Of a DNA stretch of 64,000 nucleotides, positions 23,013 to 33,560 are shown piece by piece. A program made the translations under genes and the position numbers. Source of the DNA: Atopsyche davidsoni (Eukaryota; Arthropoda; Insecta; Trichoptera; Hydrobiosidae); the NCBI GenBank assembly GCA_022113835.1, contig JAILWY010000012.1, forward strand, positions 310,001 to 374,000, written 5' to 3'. The stretch's first letter is position 1; each line of letters begins with the position of its first letter. Below the pieces are notes generated by a model, which searched no databases, was not told where the DNA came from, and was given only the letters and a program-made list of their open reading frames with translations.

Positions 23013-23194
23013 CGGTTCTAAATAATATGCAATGTATGTCGAGAGCTTTGAAATACACCCTTCTAGATTACTAGTTATCTTTATCACAAGGATTCTCTAA
23101 TTTCATATATATTATATTCATTATAATCATCATTTTTTTAATTTCACTACCGTGCATCTCTCACCCCAAAGACAGCGATGCAACGGTGCCCGCG

Positions 23195-23300
23195 CCTCCG
23201 CCACGCGCCCGCGCCCCCGCCCCGCGCCCCCGCCCCTGCCCCCCCGCCCCTGCCCCCCCCCCGCCCCTGCCCCCCCGCCCCGCGCCCTCGCCCCTCGCCC
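23195..23300. repeat. C-rich degenerate array
   Basis: Degenerate CGCCCC/TGCCCC units, some with eight-C runs. The complementary strand is G-rich. Proline-rich open frames across it are artefacts. Confidence 0.88.
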
Positions 23301-26300
23301 TCGCTGCTCCAAAGTTTCAATTCCGCGCGGCGCGGCGAGCTCGCGTTGCGATCTGCGCCTTAAAAGATAATTCCCACAGCAGTTGCGAGGTTATCTCTAA
23401 TGCGAACTGAAGAAACATTAACGGGCAAAAAATATTTTATCTCCAAAGTTATTTTAATTAATCGGAAGAATTTGCATTATAATTCATTTCGTCAGCGTCA
23501 GTTTTCAAACTGTACTATCTCGACTCGATGGTGCACAGTGACGATACGCTCCTTTGCGATTTTATCGGAAATGAATTTTGCAAGGAAGACTCAGTTTTAA
23601 GACGCGATGATAAAAAAATATATTGCAGAAGTGTAAGAACAAAACTAGGAATAAATTGAAGTTTTATATTCATTTCCCGGCGCTGTCGGCAAAGACAATA
23701 AAGGGTGGCCGGAGATACGGCACGGCGCGCCTTAATGCAAAACTATTTCGTCATGAAAATTATAGTGGCGAGTAACCGACCCGGCCGTAAAGCGAGAACT
23801 AACCCCCGCCCCTACTGAAGAATAATCGAGCGCTGGCAGGCTTTACTGCGCCCTTCGCCGACTTATATATTCTCCGCGACGATCCGAATTAACTTCGGGC
23901 TTTACTGCTCGTAACTGGCGGCTTCTATAAAAATATAATTATTCGTAAATATAAACTCGGCGCGACTGCAGTCGGCAGATTACCTCAGCGGCTGAGCGCA
24001 CCTGGCGTCGGCGGGCGGGCTCGCTCGCTCGTCGTTCTTATCGTCGACGCGTCAGCAGTGTGCATAAGATGTTGGAGCGCAATTAATTTTAAGGAATCCT
24101 ATAAAAAATACTCATGCTCTACAATTAAACCAACTGCCGATATATTTTAATGGTTTGTTTTCTAAAAATCATTAGAAACCTGATCACGCCCTGCCGGCCG
24201 CCAGGGTAGCCCCAGATCGGCTGTTCTCGCACTCGACGAGGGCATGAGGAGTTTTCATTCACAATCGGCGGAAGGCATCCCTCCTCGCCAGCCCCACCCG
24301 CCCCCGCCCTCCCCCGCCCTCGATATGAAGAACGCACTCGGAAAGAATGATAGCACTTTGCGATTCAATCGCGCGTTATGGGCGATAAGCCGGCGGGGGC
24401 AGCGGTCTGCAACCGGCGGCGCCCGGAGTGTCGCGCGCGTGGCCGGCCGGACGGTCCCCGATTGAGCACGTCGCTCTCTTCGTGATTATTCCTTCAGTCT
24501 AATTTTTCTATACACACTGTCATACACATGTCAACTATACGACACTTCACATAATGATATATTCTGGTTTATATGAAGTACAAAATATTATTTTCTTACT
24601 ACTGAATATTTTTGAACCTGTCAGATGACTCTCTATTTTTAAATATCACCCGAAGCTTACGAAGCGTGCTGACTTATCGCGCGAGCTTCGAACAAAATAT
24701 GTTTTCTTTCTACTCTTGTTGTTCGGTAGACGTTTTTATCTCATCTATTAGTAAACGACAAAATTATTTCTTCACTACGAGCGGTTACATTTGCTGTTGA
24801 GATTTAAAAGTGTGGATAAATGGCGGACGATTTTTGGGATCCTTAATAAAATGACAAATGTGTGCATTCGTCGGCTTCGCGGATTCTGCCGCGGCCGGAG
24901 TTGCGCGCTCCTCTCTCTGATGAGTAGGATTTACGACTTCCAGTAGTCTTCAGCGCTAACGCTCCTGTGATGGGGCATTCGTCTGCGCCCCCGCCTCCAC
25001 CTCCGCCTTCGCCCGCGCCGCACCGCCCCGCCCCGCCCGAGCCAGTCGAACGCAGATCCGGTATCTCGATTCGCGGGTTTGTGGAGTATGAGCTGATTAA
25101 GTACAGCTTCGTAAATATTAAACTTGTCACTTCACTAAAAACTTATGGGCTTCATTCCGCTTCGCGGCGTATCGCTATTCTTCACTGGAGTAAACGATAG
25201 ATAAGCGTATCATCGATGTATTTAATGTCCCCGGACCTCCCTCGCGGCCGAGCCCCGCGTAGAGCGAGGGCCGCTCTCACTGCGAAATCGCCTCTCGCGC
25301 ATCCGCATCCGACAGCGGGGAGACGCGCACGGGAGCGGCCCGCACGGCGCACGCCTATTCGGCTTTCATCAGCTACCGGTTCGTTTCTTTTTTATAATTG
25401 ACAGACGAAATACTTCTCGGATCGGGAGCCGCACGATCGGCGGAGAACGGAAGTACCGGGAGAAGAGGAACTTTCCAAATAACGTAACGGAAGTACTCAG
25501 AATGATTTCCCGCATCCGATTTCCCGTTAGTAATCCGGCGTATCTATCACAAGAGCTATGTGTGATTTATAGGACGCCATTTTTCTTCTCCGGATAAGAC
25601 TCAGGTGGCGCGGCTCCCGAGCCGCGGGCCGCGGACGGACGCGGGCCGCTCTAGGAAATCTTTTATCTTCTTTAGTTATTAGCTCCTCCACCGGCTTATC
25701 GGCTCTCTTGTTTCCTCCTTTCATAGCTCGTTCGGGATCTTATTTTACTTTTATTTATGTTTCTTTATCTGCCGGGATAACGCCTTTGAAGCGTAAAACT
25801 TGAATTTATTCCCTTCTCGGATCCGCGTATATATATCATTATTTTTCTTGAAGTAAGTTTGAAAAAGTCTTATCTCGCATCCGCTTTCTTATTCCATGCA
25901 GAATCTCGGGGGCTCCGGTTATTACGCCCGCGTCCACGGCGCCCGCGCCCCCGCGCCCCCGCGCACTCCGCGTCCCCAGCGTCCCCAGCGTCCCCAGCGT
26001 CGGGGCACCGCGTCGGCTAGTGATCTACTAGTGCACACCACGGGGGCGCATGCCAGGGCGTTCAAACGAAATCATCGATTTTATATTAAATCGCTCACTT
26101 ATTTCTTGCGAGTTCAAAAAATTCTCCATCACCAAATAACGACGATCATACCGCATGAATTATATTTTACCCAAAGACCCGCAGGACGAGTCGACCTTGT
26201 CTTATCATTAAAAAGCTGCGCAAATCTTCCCAAGACTGATTCTCTAAAGTAGCAATTGTTGCGAGTTGGTATTTAATATTTAAAAAAACTGACGAAGATG

Positions 26301-26481
26301 TTTTTCAGTACAATGGGAGAGGACTTTATCATCTCTCGTATCTCCTGTTTGCAAGCAACTGAAACTTCCCTAGGGGTATCTTGCATTCTGCATCTCCCGC
26401 GTGCGCCCGCAGCGGTGCAGCGCCTCGGGCCCCACTGCCCCGCGTGGGCGCTGCTCGTCTAGCTCGATGGATAAAACTTCC

Positions 26482-26552
26482 GCTCAGCTGCTCAGCTGCT
26501 CGGCTGCTCGGCTGCTCAGCTGCTCAGCCTCTCAGCCGCTCAGCTGCTCGGA
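26482..26552. repeat. 8-bp array containing E-box CAGCTG
   Basis: About nine 8-bp units alternating CTCAGCTG and CTCGGCTG with minor variants. Four or five units contain the palindromic E-box CAGCTG, recognised by bHLH factors in general. Confidence 0.88.
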
Positions 26553-29163
26553 GCCCGCGCCCGCAGGAAGCGCCGCCGCGCGCCCTCGGCGGCGTCTCGG
26601 GACGGCGTCTCGGGACGGCGTCCTCCCGCCGCCGCGCATATGACAAACTTCTAACAAAGTTGAAATCGCGATATCGCGATGTGCTGTATATCCGCAGAGA
26701 GGCACTCGGGGCGGCCCGCGAGACGGAGATAGCCGCTCACTGGCGCAACTTCTCGGGCGGCCCCGCGCCCCCGCGCCCCCGCGCCCCCGCGGCCCTCTGC
26801 GCTGGCATTTCCGTTTTTTTATTCTCACCTGCGCCGAGAGTTCTTGTTCCGATGTCAAAATTCTAGACATCAATTTCGATATTTTCGTCACTCATTTGAA
26901 AGTTCCATCTCGGACGAGATGTTCCAGGAACCTGGCGATCCTCGATTCCGTCCGCGAATGTGGCGAGACCGAGAGGACACCGCGCGGGGAGGCGGACGCG
27001 CCTTATCGACGGTGAGCGAGCGCGGACGCCGGAGCGCGCTCGTTCTTCGCCGGCCTTTACGAGAAAACGATAAGCATTCCGCTTTTGTGAAAAATGATAA
27101 ATGAAAAATATGTAATTCGTTGATTTATCGAGGTCTCTGCGACGTTCGTTCGCGACCGAATAACATTTGAATAGATAGAGGTTTTTAGTATTGTATCCGC
27201 GGTATCTCCTCGTTTATTTACGGTTTCGATAAAACCGATCCTTCGGCGGTATCTACGATTCTCTTTCTTTTTTTAAATCGGAGCCGTTCACCTTTGGACG
27301 TCGATGCGCAAACGACTAAAACGGTTTTTCGTTCTGAAGTGTGTCTGTTTTTCGGGGTTTCTGAGTTCGAACAAAACTATTGTCTCAATACAGCCGTTCG
27401 CTAATTCCAGAACGGCCGAGCCTCCGAGGGCCCGGGGTGGGCAGGCGCTCCGCGGCGGGTGTGGCTTGCGGTGCCGCCGGGCCGCCTCGAGTCGCTCGCA
27501 GGGAGCTCGATCGTCCGGGTTTTTAAGGGATTTTAAGAGGAAATGATAAGCTTTTCGGTTCCCCCGTGAAGGAATACAAGTAAATATTCTACAGTAGATA
27601 GGTAATCCGGCGATAAGTAGAACGGTGCGCGATCGGAGCGCGTGGGAACCGACGCGGGTCAGGTGTCGGCGCTCGCACTGCAGTGTTAGGAATTTCGCCG
27701 AGCCTTATCTTCCAGGCGCTATCGCCTCCGCTATTGATTCATCTGCCGGGATGGCCGCAGGACCGCGCGCAAGGCGGTGCTTTCCGTCCTTCCTCGTTGC
27801 ATACGAATGCACTTGCCAATCGCGAGCGAAATCGGCCGAATGCAATTCATTAGCCGCAATGATAGCGTCCGCCGTATCTGCTGAGACCGCATCTGCGGCA
27901 GCGGCTGCTCAAAATGAATGACATTAAATAGCAGGTCTTATCAACTGGCTAAACTGACGCGAATTTATCGTATAATTCCGTCACGTGTGGATTACGTCAG
28001 TAAATGTAGTACCGTGTAGTGCTTATGTAGATAATGAAGTACGAAATGGACGAATCTTCTGCATCGCGTATTCGCGGGATATTCACATGTATCGCAGTCT
28101 TCTGCTGCGAAGTTTTCTATCTGAATAGAAATGTAAATTCTATTTCCCGCCCGCTCCCTCAGCTGACGCCGTGACGACGCGGCGACTTGCCCCGGCTGTC
28201 CGGCCACCCGCACGCCAACGCGCACTCTCATGTCATATCCTAATTTTTCCCGATTACTTGTTTCCCCGCAATATCAAAGTTGAGTATTTTTAAAATGCAT
28301 TTGACAACACGAGTGCCTTGTTGATAAGCAGTAATTTGGACGCTATCGAGAGAGATTCTGTAACAGGTTTGCGAAGCCGCGGGTCGACTGCCCTACGGCG
28401 ATTACCAGACACTCCGCATCGCCTCCCGCTGAGCGCGCGGCTGCTATCTTCGGCGGGACTGGAGAGATGTAGTGAATGAGATATCACTCTCCTCTCGCGT
28501 GCTTGAGGAGCCTTGTGACGTATCTGCGCCGCATCGGCCGGGCGCTCGGCGTCCTGCGCCACGGGGAAGGGGGGATCTCCCACTTGCTGTGCAGTCTCGT
28601 GTATTCTTGAGTTATTTTATCATTTAAACCCTTTTTATTTGTATGTTACTGTTACTCACTTTTACAAACGGAACTTCTCGTGTTTTAAACATGTTGACAA
28701 TTATAAATTAAAATAACTAATTGAAAATGTAGCGGGCATAAAAATTCTAACAAGTATACACCATAACAAGTTTTCGGGCAAGGCGTTTGTTTTAAAACTT
28801 GATAGTAAAGTTGTTTGATTTGAAAGTCAACTATCACAAATGTGATAATTAGATAATAAAAAAATAGTCTTATCATACCTTTTTAATTCTATAGTTTTCA
28901 TAAATATTTTAATATAACAAAAACATCGATAAAGCCTCATCAAATATGTAATCGCAAAGCGAATTCGTTTGAGACGCGACGGAGGCGAGCGGGTCGGCGC
29001 GCTTAAAAATATTCCTTGCATGTTATAGCTTATTTCACTCGGTCGCCGGAACACCTCCGGTGAACATATTTTCAATAAAACCCCTGCGGCTATCGGAGGG
29101 TCTCGCGCGCTCGGCGGCCTGCAGTGGCCGGCAACTTGTGGCTTGCCGAGAAAGCGCCCGCCC

Positions 29164-29300
29164 TAACGGCCGTTACGGTCACTAACGCCCGTTATCGCGC
29201 GATGCCGCGTCGTTAGGCCCCCGCTCCCCGCACGCCCCGCTCCCCTCACGCCCCGCCCGCTCTCCCTGCATCCTGCAGCGAAAGCTCCTAACGGCCGTTA
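29164..29300. promoter_or_regulatory. Paired TAACGGCCGTTA palindromes (Myb-like)
   Basis: An identical 12-bp palindrome TAACGGCCGTTA occurs at 29164-29175 and 29289-29300. Between and next to the copies lie further half sites (TAACG at 29182, CCGTTA at 29188). The half site matches the Myb family core YAACKG. There is no adjacent gene, so function is unproven. Confidence 0.4.
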
Positions 29301-30646
29301 GCGCTTCGATTCTGCTTTGTTGTGTTTTTATGTCATGTTATGTTATTGTTAATGCGGTCGATTGGCCTTTGTGCGGAGAGGTCGTGTCGCGTTATGTTTT
29401 TATGAGATTTACGGTTAATGTTGTATGTTGCCCTCGTCGGTGCACTCGCACTCCGCTTGCCGACCGGCCGTTAGGCGCGCCCACGGGGGCCGGGTGCAGG
29501 CTGTTATTACTGGATCAAAAAAAAAATGCCTTTTACACCGATATTTCCACATGAATAATCACCTGTAACCTTGAGCGATCTCGAGATGCGTTCAATATTT
29601 CTCAACATTCAAAACGTACAAATAAAAGTTCAAACTACAAAAATTGTGTTATTGTAGTGTTTATGAAATTGTTATCAAAATGAGCAACATTTGTTTATCA
29701 ATAATATGAGTGTTTATTTTTCCTATTCAATAGAAAAAACTAGTAAACTCGCGGAAGCTGCATCAGCGAACAAAGCAAAAGGGCTTCCCTCGCGAGCGGG
29801 GCTCGTGACGGCGGCCCTCGCCCGCCCGGCACTCGATCGGGAGTCGATTAGGACGCACTCGAGGGGCATCGGGCAATCGAGTACACTGGGACCCACATTA
29901 GAGTGTGTTTATCCGATTGGAATGGGTTAAAAACTCGGGACTAATTCGATCGGCGCGTTATCTGCGGCCGGCCGCTCCAGACCCGACTAAAAGCTTCTAA
30001 TATCTTATTTATCTCATTCTAAATGCGGACTCCGTATCGCGGAGGGGCGCGAAGTCTCTCCCGCGGCGCCCGCGGCGGCGCTTCTCGCCCGAGGCGCAAC
30101 TTGCGGCGCCGACTGGCCGGCGGGGCTGACTGGGGTCCCAGGGCTGCCGCGACGCCCCGCAGGGTCCCCGGTCCCTCCAGGCCAGCAGTGCGTCGCGATT
30201 TAGTTAGTAAAATGGGAGATTCATCAATGTCGCATCAAAATTCAAGCGCTTTGTACAAAATTCAATATGACCATTCCGATGACTTATTTCAGAAATTATT
30301 AATATAGCCCGTTAGAACTTATTGTCCAGATAAAAATCGAAGAAAAAGGGTGGCATTGAAAGGAGGAAGCTTACGTAGATGCGGAATTAAAAACAGCGGC
30401 TGGAAGTCCGGAGTACAGCCAAATTACTAAGATCGGCCTAATTTTGTATTTTAACCGCGACGCTCGTAATATCTTAGCTATTTAGCATTCCATATTTGTT
30501 GTTTATATAATTGAAGACGAGCGCCCGGCGACCCTGCCGGGTTGTGGTTATCGCCGGCTAAATTATAAGTTTATTCTCTTATCGCCCTGCGCCACGAGCG
30601 CTCAGATTCCTCGCTGTATTTTTATATGTTTTTGTAGTCGCGGGTT

Positions 30647-30720
30647 AGGCGGGGCAGCGGGGCGGCGGGGCGGCGGGGCGGCGGGGCGGCGGGGCGGCGG
30701 GGCGGCGGGGCGGCGGGCGC
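30647..30720. repeat. 8-bp CGGCGGGG array
   Basis: About nine copies of CGGCGGGG at the end of a GC island. The plus strand is G-rich. Confidence 0.95.
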
Positions 30721-31624
30721 GAGCGATGCCGGATTCAAGAGTTGTGTGCAATTCTAATGCCAGCCATGTGCAAATTTACTCTGTGGTGCTCATTCAACCA
30801 AATGCCGGAATTGTAGTGGGGCTGGACGTTACAAACCCTCGATTAATATTTTTTTGTATAATATTTAATATCTAACTAAAATTAATTTTTATATATTTTA
30901 AAAATACTTTTATCACTCGTGTAGGGAAGCACGCCGACAAAGATTTAGGTATTTTTTTTTACATCTTTAAACTCGGGTTGAGAACGTTGAGATACGAATC
31001 CATCCAACCTGTTTTACTAAATAAATATATGGTTTTGGCAAGATATTCTCGAAAACTAATATCGGTTTCTTTCGTCAATAAAAGGCAGGGCTCGATATTG
31101 TTCTTTGTAAAAAATACCGTTGTCCTACATCTCAATTTTAACAACACACTCATACGCTTTTTTGCCAACATTGTACGGCCTCGCCGTATCGCGTTGAGTT
31201 TACATGAAGCCACTCTCCGATGCAAGTTTCCCCTTATCGGTAGATACTCAGAGTTTTAAAATATACTGTATTAAAAAATGTTGATGATTATAGTCTTCGT
31301 ATTCGTTCGATGGTGATAATTTCCAGATGCTGCAAACGTTCAGCATTCGTTCCGCCGAGGAAGTGATGGCGGGAGGCGCCTGCGGGGCTGTGCGTTCTCG
31401 GGCGATCTCTATTCACAACGCACTTTGAACTGTCACCGCGGGCTGCGGGGACCTTCCCGGGGACCTCCCCGGGGACCTCCCCGGGGACCCGAGGAGGCAG
31501 GGCGCTCCGAGTCGAGAAGCGTCACGCGTCAACAGTTTTCCTAGTGATATTGCCATATAAATAATAACAACCGATGCGATTGCTTTCCTTCTGGTGAAAT
31601 ATGCAATGTGCAACCGGCGCCGTC
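30721..31624. other. Noncoding, mostly AT-rich
   Basis: Two overlapping frames of 88-93 codons on opposite strands at 30959-31259 show no recognisable domain. No other gene-like signal was seen. Confidence 0.5.
31447..31488. repeat. 12-bp tandem with NF-kappaB-like sites
   Basis: Three and a half units of GGGGACCTCCCC (first unit GGGGACCTTCCC). Each contains GGGRNNYYCC, the Rel/NF-kappaB consensus; in insects these factors include Dorsal and Relish. The repeat itself may be incidental. Confidence 0.7.
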
Positions 31625-31748
31625 AGTAGTGCATCTCTTTTTTCTTTTTGTCTTTTGCTTTTGTGGCGGGACAGGAAAAAATGTAATTTTTCTCAAACGC
31701 CTTCATTCTGGCTTGGTGGCGTGTGTCACCATGGGAGTAGTGCATCTC
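31625..31748 (-). mobile_element. Small retroinsertion with 13-bp target duplication
   Basis: A perfect direct repeat AGTAGTGCATCTC (31625-31637 and 31736-31748) brackets a 98-bp insert. In minus orientation the insert ends in an A-rich tail immediately next to the duplication, as made by LINE-driven retrotransposition. The insert carries an open frame with GDTRHQARMKAFEKNYIF and TKAKDKKKK. This may be the end of a cellular mRNA (a processed fragment) or a short SINE; I do not recognise the source. Confidence 0.72.
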
Positions 31749-32646
31749 GTTCTTTCGAGCCAGCGGTAGTACTGACGAGCTGAGCTGTGAGCGAGCTGAC
31801 GTCACTCATCTGCTTCGAAGCTTTTAAAGAGCGGCCGCCGTGCAATCCCATTAATCTATCAAAAACTTCAAACGATAAACACTATCGGGCAATTAACTTT
31901 TAATTGATCCGGCCTCGGTCGGGTTACCCTGGCGGTCCCGGATCGCCCTTATCGGTTGCGCAGTCTGCCCCGAGTCGCCGACGGCCCGCCGCCTCCGCCC
32001 GGCCACTCTGCATTGCACTCTAGTGACCTAACTTACCCTGTGGGTGCACAATAAGACAACAAAACATTTTATTGAGAATACCGATAAATAAAGTTACATT
32101 TTACGAACACAATTTTCTAAACGGCAACTCTTCTTACTTTATATCAAAACCATACATTTTCCTCCAAACCCAAACCGATGGACCGGCGGACGCGAGGCTG
32201 TCCGCGCCGAGAGGGCCGCTGACTCCAGCAATAATGAAAATCAGTGCTAACTATATTGGAACTCAAAACATTTTATTCATTCAGTACATCTTATATTGAT
32301 GACTAAATGTAGCTTTTTTTTTACTAAGTATTTATTATTTGTGCGTGAATTTTTTTATATTATTTATGATTAAAAATGGCAAATGACAAAATCTATGCTT
32401 AATTTATAAACAAAATACATAGAATATAAGAATTAAAAAGGAATATCATTTGTGTTTATATGAAGAAAAATATGTAAACATCGTAAGAATGGTTTAAGTG
32501 GTTTATTTATTTAGAAGCTTGGTGTGGCTGCATCTTCTCCCAAATCACGTAATATCACAATAAATGATCATTTGAACTGACACGATCAGCAACCCTCCCG
32601 GCGCTCCAGAGTGCGCGGAGGTCGCGGCGGGGCAAAGGGCGCCGAG

Positions 32647-32727
32647 GGCGGGGGCGGCGGGGGCGGCGGGGGCGGCGGGGGCGGCGGGGGCGGCGGGGGC
32701 GGCGGGGGCGGCGGGGGCGGCCGGGGG
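32647..32727. repeat. 9-bp GGCGGGGGC array
   Basis: About nine copies of GGCGGGGGC. The plus strand has strong G-quadruplex potential. Confidence 0.95.
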
Positions 32728-33488
32728 GTCGCAGGGCCTTCAAGCTCGTCCGTCGCCCGGGACCGATTCCTCTGAGGCCGGAGTACCTGCATCTGAACTG
32801 CCTAGCCAGGGGCGTGCTGGATATTGTTATGAGCGATAAACAGCTGTTCGTATTGGTTACACCATTACCAATTTAAATACATATTTATAATGTAAATAAT
32901 CTTCGACAATTCATCGTAGGTTGATCCATAGAATTGTTGAATTTGAAGGCAGAAGAAGGTCGAAGGCAAGGAAGTCAAAGGCAAGATTTGAATTCTTCGT
33001 CTGGCTGTTTTTCTCAATGCTATGATTGTTCGCAGTATTTTTATGCTAGGTTTGTGAGTTTGTGTTTTAGTTTAGTTTAGTTTAGATAGGTATCCGCGCA
33101 GGCAGCCCTGGCGGGGCGCGGGGGCGCGGGGGCGGCGGGGCGCCGGCGCCCGTTATCACCTGGCGCCGGCCCTGAGCGATGTGTATCGCCTCTGCCCGCC
33201 GGTCCTGTTTGTTTTTATCCGCGGTCCGGAGTGTGTCGGTATTTATGGGACCGAGCCGCGTGTGGATTCGGTGCTTAACTATTATCGGACATTCTAACTT
33301 GGAATTCGGAGATATTGATTTGTATTATGGGTTATCAAACTGCTTATGTTTGTTTTACATTTTTATTGAGCATTTGTTTTGAAACATTGCTTCATATGGA
33401 AATAGGTATGTATATATATATATATATATTTCTTTTTTTTTTTTAAACTTTTTTTAAAATTTATATTTCTGACCCCATTTCGGCTGAA

Positions 33489-33560
33489 TATTGGCTCTCA
33501 TAACCAGTTGCGCCGATTGGCTGTCATCTGTTATATAAGAATAACGCACGAGCCAGTCGC
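33489..33560 (+). promoter_or_regulatory. Weak core-promoter candidate
   Basis: Two ATTGGCT (inverted CCAAT) words about 26 bp apart precede TATATAAG (33532-33539) and a CCAGTC word resembling an arthropod initiator at 33553-33558. The TATA-to-initiator spacing (about 23 bp) is shorter than usual. No downstream exon was recognised. Confidence 0.2.

Larger units (their letters stand above)
20768..30646. other. Long gene-free stretch of GC islands with CTTATCG motifs
   Basis: About 10 kb without recognisable exons or transposons. GC-rich islands alternate with AT-rich DNA, and several minisatellites are listed separately. Smaller arrays lie at about 21825-21870, 24295-24325, 25968-26005 and 26755-26790. 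CTTATCG or its complement recurs, for example at 21560, 21786, 22108, 22515, 24048, 24386, 24676, 25693, 27001, 27068, 27612 and 30578. All open frames look compositional. Confidence 0.5.
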
